Assembly: GCF_024297185.1 (NCBI RefSeq)
Contig: NZ_JANCTD010000004.1
Coordinates: forward strand, 310,001-374,000
Length of the DNA stretch: 64,000 bases
Reading direction: 5' to 3'
Source: Lewinella sp. JB7
GTDB taxonomy: Bacteria > Bacteroidota > Bacteroidia > Chitinophagales > Saprospiraceae
This document shows positions 8,947 through 17,875 of the stretch, in pieces; positions within the stretch are counted from its first letter, which is position 1, and the number at the start of each line of letters is the position of its first letter. Below the pieces are notes generated by a model. It was given only the letters and a program-made list of their open reading frames with translations. It was not told the DNA's origin and did not search any database. Position numbers and translations under genes: made by a program.

Positions 8947-10395
8947 TTAATCGCGGTAGTTCAGCGGGGGTTCCCGGTCGCCGAGCAGGGCCTGGTACTT
9001 GAAGTCCGACCCCCGCTGTTCCAGCAGTTCCTGTCTGGCCGCGGTAATGGTGGCGGGTTGGCGGAACAGGTCCATGGCGGTCAGCGTCATCGCTTTGGCG
9101 GCCACCATCATGCCCTTCTTACCGATGCTGGTGCCCCCGGCCGCTACCGCCTGCCAACTGTGGGCCGAAGTACCGGGTACCCAGGTGGCGGTGCGTAGGC
9201 CGACGGTCGGCACGACCCAGCTCACGTCGCCCACGTCGGTCGAGCCGCCCTGCCCCTTGCGGATGATCCGGAAGGAATCCACCGTCGCGGCCGTGGCCAG
9301 GTTCTTTCCACCAGTCCCCGTGAAGGAAGTAGCGATTTCCTCGGCGAAGGCCCGCTCGTCGGCGGTATACTCCACGCCCCCTATCCGCTCAAGGTTATCG
9401 TGCATGAGCCGGCTGAGGGTGACGTTGGGCAGCAGGTTATAGGCTCCGTGAATGACCTCGTAGTCCATCGTGGTGCCGGTGCCCAGCGCCGCGCCCTCCG
9501 CGCACTGCACCACCCGGGCGAAATTTTCCGCCGCGGTAGCCATATCCGGGTGACGGACGTAGTAAAACACCTCCGCGAAGTCAGGAATCACGTTGGGGGC
9601 CTCCCCACCCCGGGTGATGACGTAGTGGGTGCGGCTCTCCATGGACAGGTGCTCCCGCAGCATGTTGACCATAAAGTTCATGGCTTCCACCCCGTCGAGG
9701 GCGGAGCGACCGTTCTCCGGCGCGGAGGCCGCATGGGCCGACACGCCGTAAAAGCGAAACTTGGCGGACTTATTGGCCAACGAAGAGGCGGCGTGGGCGG
9801 AGTTGCCGTCCGAGGGGTGCCAGTGAATCACCGCGTCTACGTCGTCAAACAGTCCGGCCCGTACCATATACACCTTTCCGGCGCCGCCCTCCTCGGCGGG
9901 AGTGCCGTAGAAGCGCAGGGTGCCGGCCACGTCGTTGTCCTCCATCCACTGCTTTACGGCGATGGCCGCCGCGGCCGATCCCGCCCCGAAGAGGTGGTGG
10001 CCGCAGGCGTGTCCGGCGGCGACGTCCTCACGCTCCTCCCGTACCGGGCGATCCGTCTGGGTAATGCCCGGCAGAGCATCGTATTCGCCCAGAATGCCGA
10101 TGGTCGGACCCTCGCCCGTCGTGAAGCTCGCGGTGAAAGCGGTGGGTATGTCCGCCACCCCGGACGTCACGGTAAAGCCTGCCGCGCGCAGGGTCTCCTG
10201 CAGCAGGGCCGAGCTTCGCTCTTCCTTATAGCCGACTTCGGCAAAACCCCAGATGCGGCGGGCTACGTCGAAGTAATCGTCCGCCCGGGCATCCAGGCCC
10301 TCTAGTACCTTCGATTCCGGGGGAGTAAACTAGGCCATCAGGAACTGTCCGGGCACCACGTAGGCGAAGACGAGCAGCGCGATTAGTTGTCTCAT
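8947..10395 (-). pseudogene. M20-family amidohydrolase (AbgB-like) gene interrupted by an in-frame amber codon
   Basis: The reading frame from ATG 10395 encodes a signal peptide (MRQLIALLVFAYVVP...LMA) and then TAG at codon 22 (10332 to 10330). The same frame continues without any further stop for about 460 codons into a full M20 metallopeptidase of the aminobenzoyl-glutamate utilisation B type. Conserved pieces appear directly after the stop, including I-W-G-F-A-E-V-G-Y, then G-E-Y-D-A-L-P-G, the metal-binding G-H-A-C-G-H-H, T-P-A-E-E-G-G-A-G-K and G-S-T-D-V-G-D-V-S-W. One transition, CAG to TAG, at the expected first residue after the signal peptidase site (A-Q) explains it. The only in-frame alternative start before the conserved core (GTG 10170) would lose the signal peptide and about 53 conserved residues. 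It is either a recent nonsense mutation, a sequencing error or suppressed. The family cleaves amide bonds such as those of N-acyl amino compounds. Confidence 0.75.
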
Positions 10396-10485
10396 AGTAC
10401 ATTGGTATAGGGTTAAATATAGTACCGGCGGGAAATGAGTCCGCAGCAAACGCCCCGTGTTCCATTCCTGCCGGCCCGCTGAGCT

Positions 10486-10528
10486 ATTGTCTTATTTATA
10501 GACAATAATTTCGTTTTGCCTATCTTTG
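10486..10528 (+). promoter_or_regulatory. Promoter of the ThuA gene with perfect 21-bp inverted repeat
   Basis: At 10486-10506 the sequence is ATTGTCT-N7-AGACAAT with perfect 7-base arms. Fourteen bases later comes TATCTTTG (10521-10528), an exact TAnnTTTG -7 box, 21 bases before the ATG at 10550. The repeat overlaps the place where a -33 TTTG would lie, the usual position of a repressor site. It lies between the divergent M20 gene and the ThuA gene and could serve both. Confidence 0.75.
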
Positions 10529-10549
10529 GTACCCTTAAGTCGATCGTCC

Positions 10550-13500
10550 ATGAAAATTTCCGTGTCCTCCGCTCTCCTGTCCGTCCTCTTCCTGCTGCTG
10601 TTTGCCCTGCCGGCCTGCGGCGATGATTCGGAAACCGCGACCGGCCCGGCCCGCCTGCTCGTTTTCAGTAAGACCGACGGCTTCCGCCACGAGTCCATCG
10701 GCGCGGGACAGGCCGCCGTAGGGCGCATGGCCGCCGAGCACGGATACGCCGTCACGCTCACCGAAGATGCCGAACGCTTCAACGAGGATACGCTGCAAAC
10801 CTACCGGGCGGTCGTCTTTCTGAACACCACCGGCGACGTGCTGAACGCCGAGCAGCAGGTGGCCTTCGAGCGCTACATCCAGGCGGGCGGCGGCTACGTA
10901 GGCGTGCACTCCGCCACCGATACCGAATACGACTGGCCCTGGTACGGACAGCTCGCCGGTGCCTACTTCCTCATGCACCCCAGTACGCCGAGCAACGTGC
11001 AGGAGGGCAAGTTTACGGTCCTGGAAAAGGATATGTGGGCTACGTCGATGTTCCCCGACACCTTCCGCCGCACCGATGAATTCTACAGTTTCCGCAACAT
11101 ATCTCCGCGCATCAACGCCGTACTGGAACTCGACGACAGCAGCTACATCGGTGGTGAGAACCCCGACTATCACCCCATGGCCTGGTACCAGGAATTTGAC
11201 GGCGGCCGCTCCTTCTACACCGCCCTGGGCCATACGAACGAGGCCTACACCGACTCCACCTTCCTGCAGCACCTCTGGGCCGGCATCGACTACGCCAGCG
11301 GGGGCAGCAATCCCGAACCCCTCGACTACGGTAAATCACGCCCCGAGGAAAATCGCTTCGCCAAGGTCGTCCTGGCCGACAAGCTCGATGAGCCCATGGA
11401 GATGACCCTGCTCGACGATCACCGCATCCTCTTCATCCAGCGCAAGGGAGAAGTCCGGCTGTACAATACCCAGACGGAGGAACTCAAAACCATCGCTACC
11501 CTCCCCGTCAGCACCAAGTACGAGGGCGGGGGCACGGCCGAAGACGGCATGCTCGGCCTCAACAAAGACCCCGACTTCGCCGATAACCAGTGGATCTACC
11601 TCTTCTATTCCCCGGTGGAGCCCTCCGTCAACCGCCTGTCGCGCTTCACCATGAGCGGCGACGAGCTGCTCCTGGACTCCGAAAAGATCATGCTCGACGT
11701 ACCCGTGCAGCGGCAGGAGTGCTGCCACACCGGGGGCTCCATCGCCTGGGACGCCGACGGCAACCTCTACCTCTCCACCGGCGACAACACCAACCCCCAC
11801 GCCTCCAACGGCTTCAGCCCCAGCGACGAACGACCCGGGCGCGGACCCTGGGACGCCCAGAAGTCTTCCGCCAACACCAACGACTTGCGCGGCAAGATCA
11901 TCCGCATTCACCCCGAAGACGATGGCTCCTACACCATTCCCGCCGGGAACCTGTTCCCCGAGGGCACCGAAAAGACGCGGCCAGAGATCTACACCATGGG
12001 CCACCGGAATCCCTTCCGCATCTCGGTGGACCAACGCACCGGCTACGTATACTGGGGGGAAGTAGGCCCCGACGCCTCTGACCCGGACAGCACCCGCGGC
12101 CCCGCCGGACACGATGAGGTCGGACAAGCGCGGGAGCCGGGCAACTTCGGTTGGCCCCACTTTGTCGGCAACAATAAGGCTTACCACAAGTACGACTTTG
12201 CCGCCGGCCGATCCGGCGAACTGTGGGACGTCAACGCACCCACTAATACATCCCCCAACAACACCGGACTGGAACAACTGCCCCCGGCGAAGGAAGCCCT
12301 GATCTGGTACCCCTACGGCCCCTCCGCGGAGTTCCCGCTCGTGGGCAGCGGCGGGCGCAACGCCATGGCCGGACCGGTCTTCTACAGCGACGATTTCTCC
12401 AGTGCCGAGCGCGCCTTTCCCGACTACTACAACGGCAAGTTGCTCACCTACGAGTGGATGCGCGGCTGGGTCATGGCCGTGACCCTCGATGAAAATGGCG
12501 ACTATAAATCCATGGAACGCTTCATGCCCAGCTTCAGCTTCAGCAATCCGATGGACATGGTCTTTGCCGACAACGGAGACCTCTACATGCTCGAGTACGG
12601 CTCGGGCTGGTTCACCCAGAACGACGACGCCCGCCTCGTGCGCATCGAGTACAACGGCGGCAACCGGGTGCCGGAAGCCCAACTTCTCGCCAGTACCATG
12701 GGCGGTGCCGCTCCCCTGACCGTGAGCCTCTCCGCCGACGGTACGGAAGACGCCGACGGGGATGAACTCGACTACCAGTGGAAGATCTCTTCCGACAACG
12801 GCTACGACGAATCCTTTGCGGGCACCGACGTGGAGGTCACGCTCTCGGAACCCGGCATCTACCGTACCGTGCTCACCGTCGATGACGGCAACGGTGGAGT
12901 GACGACCCAGTCTACCGACCTGACCGTCGGAAACGAGCCTCCCGTAGTGGAGCTCGACCTTCGGGGCAGCCGCTCCTTCTACACGCCCGGTCGCCCCATC
13001 CGCTACGCCGTGAACGTGCGCGACGCCGAAGACGGCACCCTCGAAAACGGGATCTCGGCCGACCGGGTCGCCTTTACCGTGGATTACCTGCCGGAGGGCT
13101 ACGACAAGGTCGCCATCGCCCAGGGCCATCGCTCGGCCGACGACGGGGCGCTCACCACCCGCGGCGAGGTCCTGATCGGCGAAAATGACTGTATGGCCTG
13201 CCACAAAGTGGCCGGGGAATCCATCGGACCGAGCTACCAGGACATCGCCGAACGCTATACCGGCGACGCCGGGGCCCACGAAATGCTGGCGGGTAAGATC
13301 ATCTCCGGCGGAACGGGCAACTGGGGCGAGCACGTGATGTCCGCCCACCCCGAACTGGCCGCGGAGGATGCCGCCAGCATGGTCCGCTACATCATGGCCC
13401 AGAACAAGGACACCGGCCCCGGACTACCCCTGAGCGGTGACTACGCCATCCAGTTGCCCGAAGGCGACGCCGGCAAGGGCGTGTACATCCTGCGGGCCGC

Positions 13501-14011
13501 CTACCGCGACCAGGGGGCCAGCGGCCTGCCCGGCCTGACGACGGAACAAACAGTGGTACTCCGCAACGCCCAGCTCGATGTCTTCGGCTTCGACAGTTAC
13601 GAGAAAGTGCGTAAGCTGACCTACGGCGGCCAGAATATGCTGCTGCCCGACGGCCCCGGTTCCTACGTGACCCTCAGTGACGTCAGCCTGGCGGGCGTGC
13701 AGGCCGTGAACGTGGTCGCCATGGCCCCCAAACCGATGGTGAACGCCGTGGGCGGCGTGGTCGAACTGCACCTCGGCAGCGCCGACGGTCCGCTGATCGG
13801 GAAGTCCGACTTCCTGCCCCCCTCCGAGGATATGAACCTCGCCGCCGCGCCGCCGGTCCTGCACATCCCGGTGAAGCTGCCGGCGGACGCCGATCCGTCT
13901 GCTTCCGACGATCTTTACCTGGTCCTCTCCCACCCTTCGGTGGACAGTGGAATGCCGATGATCATCGTAGCCGTGCAGTTGCAGTTGGCGAAAGGACAGG
14001 CTTCGAAGTAG
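10550..14011 (+). CDS. Secreted multidomain ThuA / sugar dehydrogenase / cytochrome c / carbohydrate-binding protein
   Basis: An exported lipoprotein-like protein of 1153 residues (signal ending L-P-A-C-G). Domains in order: a ThuA-like glutamine-amidotransferase-fold domain (about 30-250; G-G-G-Y-V-G-V-H-S-A-T-D), a PQQ-type glucose/sorbosone dehydrogenase beta-propeller (about 270-700; C-C-H-T-G-G-S and M-G-H-R-N-P-F-R), a PKD domain (about 705-800), a cytochrome c domain with C-M-A-C-H (Cys 881, Cys 884, His 885), and a C-terminal CBM6-like beta-sandwich. The arrangement suggests oxidation of a sugar in the envelope with electrons leaving through the attached heme. This fusion occurs in other Bacteroidota; the substrate is not established. 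Its promoter carries the Nudix-type inverted repeat. ATG 10550 is chosen because the signal peptide starts there. Confidence 0.88.
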   Translation: MKISVSSALLSVLFLLLFALPACGDDSETATGPARLLVFSKTDGFRHESIGAGQAAVGRMAAEHGYAVTLTEDAERFNEDTLQTYRAVVFLNTTGDVLNAEQQVAFERYIQAGGGYVGVHSATDTEYDWPWYGQLAGAYFLMHPSTPSNVQEGKFTVLEKDMWATSMFPDTFRRTDEFYSFRNISPRINAVLELDDSSYIGGENPDYHPMAWYQEFDGGRSFYTALGHTNEAYTDSTFLQHLWAGIDYASGGSNPEPLDYGKSRPEENRFAKVVLADKLDEPMEMTLLDDHRILFIQRKGEVRLYNTQTEELKTIATLPVSTKYEGGGTAEDGMLGLNKDPDFADNQWIYLFYSPVEPSVNRLSRFTMSGDELLLDSEKIMLDVPVQRQECCHTGGSIAWDADGNLYLSTGDNTNPHASNGFSPSDERPGRGPWDAQKSSANTNDLRGKIIRIHPEDDGSYTIPAGNLFPEGTEKTRPEIYTMGHRNPFRISVDQRTGYVYWGEVGPDASDPDSTRGPAGHDEVGQAREPGNFGWPHFVGNNKAYHKYDFAAGRSGELWDVNAPTNTSPNNTGLEQLPPAKEALIWYPYGPSAEFPLVGSGGRNAMAGPVFYSDDFSSAERAFPDYYNGKLLTYEWMRGWVMAVTLDENGDYKSMERFMPSFSFSNPMDMVFADNGDLYMLEYGSGWFTQNDDARLVRIEYNGGNRVPEAQLLASTMGGAAPLTVSLSADGTEDADGDELDYQWKISSDNGYDESFAGTDVEVTLSEPGIYRTVLTVDDGNGGVTTQSTDLTVGNEPPVVELDLRGSRSFYTPGRPIRYAVNVRDAEDGTLENGISADRVAFTVDYLPEGYDKVAIAQGHRSADDGALTTRGEVLIGENDCMACHKVAGESIGPSYQDIAERYTGDAGAHEMLAGKIISGGTGNWGEHVMSAHPELAAEDAASMVRYIMAQNKDTGPGLPLSGDYAIQLPEGDAGKGVYILRAAYRDQGASGLPGLTTEQTVVLRNAQLDVFGFDSYEKVRKLTYGGQNMLLPDGPGSYVTLSDVSLAGVQAVNVVAMAPKPMVNAVGGVVELHLGSADGPLIGKSDFLPPSEDMNLAAAPPVLHIPVKLPADADPSASDDLYLVLSHPSVDSGMPMIIVAVQLQLAKGQASK

Positions 14012-14036
14012 GCGGACGGGCGGCTCACATTCCGGT

Positions 14037-15326
14037 TCAGCCAAAGATGTCCGACAGCCCGTTCCAGAGGATGATGAGGGAAAACACGAATGCTCCCACC
14101 ATTACGATGTTGGTGATCAGGCGATTGGTCGGTAGGCCCGCGTTCTTTCGGTTCCACAGAAAGAGGAAGCAAAAGACCACCAGCGGCAGGGCGAAGACGT
14201 TGAATACCTGGGTAAAGATCTGTCCCTGAATGGGGTTGAAGCCGAATACCGGTACGCTTAGTGCCAGAATGCTGGCTACCCCCGTAATCAGTTTGAAGCG
14301 ACTAGAATTCACGTCCAGCTGCCCGGAATTGTAATCGCCGAGCATCAGGGGTACGATCATCAGACAGGGAAAGATCGAGGAAAGACCGGCGCTCAGCGTC
14401 CCGGCGAAGAAGATGCTGACGGCGAACTTCCCGACCGACGGCTCCAGCGCCCCTGACATATCGAGTACGTGGGTGATTTCTTTCCCCTGCCCGTACAGAC
14501 TGCCGCTCGCCACGGCCATGATTGACCCGCTGATGGTGAAGATCAGCAGGGCCGCAATGATAGAGTCGTTCTTCTGGGTCCGGAAATCGGCCATGGTCCA
14601 CCCCTTACCCTGGATGAACAGCGGCCGCGAAAGGAAGGTGGCCGCGGCCATGGTGGTCCCTACGAAGGCCGCGATGAGAATCCCCGCCCCCTCCACCTGG
14701 GGTATTTTGGGGATCAGTCCCCGCACGATATCCGACGGCAGGGGAAACACGAAGAGTAGTGTAAAGATGAACGACAGTCCCATCAGACTGACGAACAGGG
14801 CGAGTACTTTCTCAAAGAGGGAGTAGCTGCCCTTGATCAGCAGAAGGTAGAAAATACCGATGACCAGCACGGCCAGCCCGAGTACCACCCAGTATTTCTG
14901 GTCCGCCAGTCCGGGAAAGTTGATCACCAGGATCTCGAAAATGACGTTGGAGGTGATGCCCAGGATCCCGATGAGCGAGTTCCACTGCCCGATCCCCACG
15001 GCGACGATGATGGCGATCGCCAGGGCCTTGCCCCAGGGCAGGTGTTTGCGCACGGCGTACAGGGCGGTTTCGCCGGTAAACAGGTAGTAGCTGCCGGATA
15101 CGTAGATCAGCACGCCCGTGAAGATGCAGCTGAAAAACAGCACCCACAGCAGGTCCATCCCGAAGGAATTGCCCGCCACGATCATGGAGGTGACGCTGCC
15201 CGTACCGATGGTGTAGCCGATGGCGAAGATGCCGGGCCCGAAGGCCAGCAGGAAGGCCAGCAGCTTTTGTCCTGCACTCTTTTTGGTGGTCGGATGGCCG
15301 TCGCCCGGTCCGTTTTCGTGTTTCAT
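14037..15326 (-). CDS. NRAMP-fold transporter lacking the usual metal ligands
   Basis: An integral membrane protein of 429 residues with about eleven hydrophobic segments, related to the NRAMP divalent-metal transporters. In canonical members the TM1 D-P-G-N and TM6 M-P-H motifs bind the metal. Here the equivalent TM1 region (residues 41-47) reads G-T-G-S-V-T-S, and TM6 (about 221-235) reads F-V-G-T-T-M-A-A-A-T-F-L-S, so the Asp, Asn and His ligands are absent. The substrate may therefore not be a transition metal. The gene begins 65 bases after the PL6 alginate lyase gene on the same strand and may be transcribed with it. It converges on the ThuA gene with 25 bases between stops. Confidence 0.82.
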   Translation of the reverse strand: MKHENGPGDGHPTTKKSAGQKLLAFLLAFGPGIFAIGYTIGTGSVTSMIVAGNSFGMDLLWVLFFSCIFTGVLIYVSGSYYLFTGETALYAVRKHLPWGKALAIAIIVAVGIGQWNSLIGILGITSNVIFEILVINFPGLADQKYWVVLGLAVLVIGIFYLLLIKGSYSLFEKVLALFVSLMGLSFIFTLLFVFPLPSDIVRGLIPKIPQVEGAGILIAAFVGTTMAAATFLSRPLFIQGKGWTMADFRTQKNDSIIAALLIFTISGSIMAVASGSLYGQGKEITHVLDMSGALEPSVGKFAVSIFFAGTLSAGLSSIFPCLMIVPLMLGDYNSGQLDVNSSRFKLITGVASILALSVPVFGFNPIQGQIFTQVFNVFALPLVVFCFLFLWNRKNAGLPTNRLITNIVMVGAFVFSLIILWNGLSDIFG

Positions 15327-15360
15327 GGTGGTACGCTTCTTACGGTGAGTTAAAGTTGGG

Positions 15361-15376
15361 GACCGCCGGAGCGGTC
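15361..15376 (-). other. Short perfect hairpin between the PL6 and NRAMP-like genes
   Basis: GACCGC-CGGA-GCGGTC has six-base GC-only arms and a four-base loop. It lies 15 bases after the PL6 stop and 35 bases before the next start. There is no T-run after it on the minus strand, so it is more likely an mRNA processing or attenuation hairpin than a full terminator. Confidence 0.35.
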
Positions 15377-15390
15377 GGTTTGACGGGCGA

Positions 15391-17706
15391 TCAGTAAAGC
15401 AGTTCGAGTTCCTGTTGCTCCTCCACCTCGATGCGCCCGGAGCGGATCACCGTGTTGTCGCGGTGGTGGTTGTTCTTCTCCCCCCACAGGAGTGCCACGA
15501 GTTCTACCGGGTTGTCGCGGAAGGTATTGCCCACCAGGTGCACGTTGATGATGCCGCGCGTACGGATCAGCACGCCGCTCTTCTCCCCCGCGCCGCAGCC
15601 GGTAAAGTTGTTGTCGGTCAGGGTCAGTTGTCCGCCTATAGTCGACTCGTCGTAGCCGCCCCGGTAAAAATCGATCACGCTGCTTCTGACCCCGTCGAAG
15701 ATGCAGCCCTCGAAGGTTACCATCTCGGCGTTGTAGTCACCCTTCTCGTCCGCGGCGAGCACGAAGCCGTTCGCGCAGTTGCGGATCGTCGTGTTGGTGA
15801 AGTGGAGGGAGTCGGCGAAGGAGCCCCGGGAAGCCAGCAGGACGTGGCCGAAATCCTCGATTTCGCAGTTGTTCACCGAGAGCTTGTAGGCCGAAGCCAT
15901 CCCTTCGTCCAGGGGGGCGAAGGCCAACTGATTGGCCCCGCCGCTCAGGTGTAAGTTTTCCAGCCGGATATCGCCTCCGGGATGCATCCGGAGGGCCGGG
16001 GTGCCGTCCGGGCCGGCGTACTCGAGGCGCACGTCTCCCCCACCGGCGGCGCGTAGGGTGATCCGCTTGTCGATCTTCAGGGAGGCGTCCAGTGCGTAGG
16101 TGCCCGCGCTGAGTTCGATGACGTCCCCGGCGGCGGCCTGTCCGATCAGGTTTGCCAGTTCGCCGGCCGCGGGGCCTGCCTGATGTACGGTAGGTTCGAC
16201 GACCGCTTTTTCGGTGGAGAACCACGACGGGCCGTACTGGCTTTTGTCGACGCGGAAGTCGGCGGCGGCCGCCAGGTCACTAATGGCCCCGACCCGATTA
16301 ACCTCATTCCGGGGATTGCCGAACAGGTCGGTCTTGATCCGGTCGAAGTCGTAGCCGGCGTACACCTGGTTCAGCAGCTCGTCCTGGCCGTCCGCCGGCA
16401 CGAGCAACCAGTCGTTAATCTGCTTCATCTCAATGGTGGCGCTGCGGATGCCCTCGTATTCCGTGTAGGCACTGCCGTGGTTGTCGATCAGGTTATGCTC
16501 AAAGCGGACGCCCGTAATGTCATCGTGATTGAATACCGGCAGCGTGTCCACTTCGGTATTGTAGACCAGGTTATTGGCGATGGTGGTCCGGATGGGTGGG
16601 GCCGAGCGGATCTCGCTTTCCGGGAGGACGTCGGCGCTGGCCATGTTCTGTCCGACACCGATCTGCCAGGGCGAGCGGCTGTCGATCCAGGTGTTGTGGG
16701 CTACCACCACGTCGGTGACCTGCTTGTAGCGGTTCAGGGAGCTTTTGGGGATGCCGTTCATAATCGCCAGGGGACTGCGGAACTGTTCCCCCCGGATCTT
16801 GTAGAAGTAGTTGTTGGTGATCCAGTGACCGGTGTTCACTACCCGGACGCCACCGTAGAAATCGGAATCGTCCCCGCCGATAAAGATGTTCCCGTCGACC
16901 GTCGTGTAATTGGCGTGCCGCATGACCAGCGAGCCCTCGCATTTGTCGAAGATGTTGTGGGTGAAGAGGTTGAAGTTCGTCTTGTCGGAAATGATCTCCA
17001 CCTCCCCGTTGCAGGCCTCGAAGTAGTTGTTCGACACGTTCACCCGGCCGGGGGTCATGGAGGTTTCGCTGCCGCCCAGGCGGATCGTCTCCCCCCGGGG
17101 TCCACCCTTGCGGGGGCGCGGACCGAAGTAATTGTTCACGATCTGGTGGTGGTTGTCGGTGTGCTCGTTGCCGGCGTGGTAGACCATCAGCGTGGCGCCG
17201 TCGTTCGACTTGCCGGCGATGTAGCAGTGGTCGAGCTGGTTATGCTTACCGTAAAATTCGATCCAGGTATCGCTGTCGTAGCGGTTGGGCTGGGTAAAGC
17301 CGTCGATCACGCAGTCGGTGACCCGGGTGTGGAAGGCTGTACTGTCGCGCCCGATGCGGTACTGGATCACGCCCCCCTCGGGCGTGTAGCCGTTGCGAAA
17401 GTGTAGTCCGCTGACCACCAGATGCTCTCCCCCCAGGTGTAGATAGGACTGTCCCTCCAGGTAGACTTCGCCCGGCGTCTCGGCGCGCAGGGTGATGGGG
17501 GCTTCCTCCGTTCCCTTTCCGTAGAAATTTATCCGCGCGTCCCGCCAGACGCCGTTAGCGAGCACGATCTCGGCGCCCGGTCCGCTGCGATCGATGGCCT
17601 CGTTCAGTTCCCGTACATCGGTGACGGTAATGGATTCTGCGGAGGGATCACCACCACAGGAAAAAAATAACAGCGCAATGGCGCAGCTCAGTAAGTAATA
17701 ATTCAT
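15391..17706 (-). CDS. PL6 alginate lyase, two-domain lipoprotein
   Basis: Cleaves alginate or a related uronate polymer by beta-elimination. The protein is 771 residues from ATG 17706 with a lipobox (L-F-F-S-C-G-G, Cys about 17). The N-terminal right-handed beta-helix (about 25-500) has the PL6/chondroitinase B core: I-I-S-D-K-T-N (Lys 242, expected base) and G-S-L-V-M-R-H (Arg 263, expected acid). A second beta-helix follows (about 515-770, beginning A-A-A-G-D-V-I-E-L-S-A-G-T-Y). The two-helix layout resembles that of AlyGC-type PL6 enzymes. The upstream region holds the palindromic operator at 17746-17774, shared with the PL7 lyase gene. An upstream alternative start would place the operator inside the coding region and is rejected. 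Confidence 0.9.
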   Translation of the reverse strand: MNYYLLSCAIALLFFSCGGDPSAESITVTDVRELNEAIDRSGPGAEIVLANGVWRDARINFYGKGTEEAPITLRAETPGEVYLEGQSYLHLGGEHLVVSGLHFRNGYTPEGGVIQYRIGRDSTAFHTRVTDCVIDGFTQPNRYDSDTWIEFYGKHNQLDHCYIAGKSNDGATLMVYHAGNEHTDNHHQIVNNYFGPRPRKGGPRGETIRLGGSETSMTPGRVNVSNNYFEACNGEVEIISDKTNFNLFTHNIFDKCEGSLVMRHANYTTVDGNIFIGGDDSDFYGGVRVVNTGHWITNNYFYKIRGEQFRSPLAIMNGIPKSSLNRYKQVTDVVVAHNTWIDSRSPWQIGVGQNMASADVLPESEIRSAPPIRTTIANNLVYNTEVDTLPVFNHDDITGVRFEHNLIDNHGSAYTEYEGIRSATIEMKQINDWLLVPADGQDELLNQVYAGYDFDRIKTDLFGNPRNEVNRVGAISDLAAAADFRVDKSQYGPSWFSTEKAVVEPTVHQAGPAAGELANLIGQAAAGDVIELSAGTYALDASLKIDKRITLRAAGGGDVRLEYAGPDGTPALRMHPGGDIRLENLHLSGGANQLAFAPLDEGMASAYKLSVNNCEIEDFGHVLLASRGSFADSLHFTNTTIRNCANGFVLAADEKGDYNAEMVTFEGCIFDGVRSSVIDFYRGGYDESTIGGQLTLTDNNFTGCGAGEKSGVLIRTRGIINVHLVGNTFRDNPVELVALLWGEKNNHHRDNTVIRSGRIEVEEQQELELLY

Positions 17707-17745
17707 GCGATCGACATTTAAACTTCCTGCCCGGGGGCACAACAA

Positions 17746-17774
17746 TTGGTCAACCATAAATTGGTTAACCAATT
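17746..17774 (-). promoter_or_regulatory. Tandem palindromic operator of the PL6 alginate lyase gene
   Basis: Contains AATTGGTTAACCAATT, a perfect 16-base palindrome (17759-17774), and a near copy TTGGTCAACCAT (17746-17757) with a 15-base start-to-start distance. On the minus strand TACCTTAC, a partial -7 box, directly precedes it, so a bound protein would block the transcription start. The sequence resembles FadR-subfamily GntR sites (a GT/AC core with short spacing). The same dodecamer TTGGTTAACCAA is found in front of the PL7 gene. Confidence 0.72.
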
Positions 17775-17875
17775 GTAAGGTAGCCGATCTTTCTGAATAT
17801 TCCAACTATTGCCGCAAAGCCTTCGGGGCGCCGCCCCGGAAAACAAGCCGACCCTATTCGGCCTACACGGAAGGG

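Noticed and set aside
10226-10465. Small minus-strand frame over the start of the M20 gene
   Set aside because: It runs through the promoter region and lacks any family signal; the other frame has the signal peptide and M20 N-terminus on both sides of the amber codon.
11336-13348. Long open frame of 670 codons on the minus strand inside the ThuA gene
   Set aside because: It is an antisense shadow of a GC-rich gene; the product is low-complexity Val/Gly/His text without domain motifs, whereas the plus frame has clear domains.
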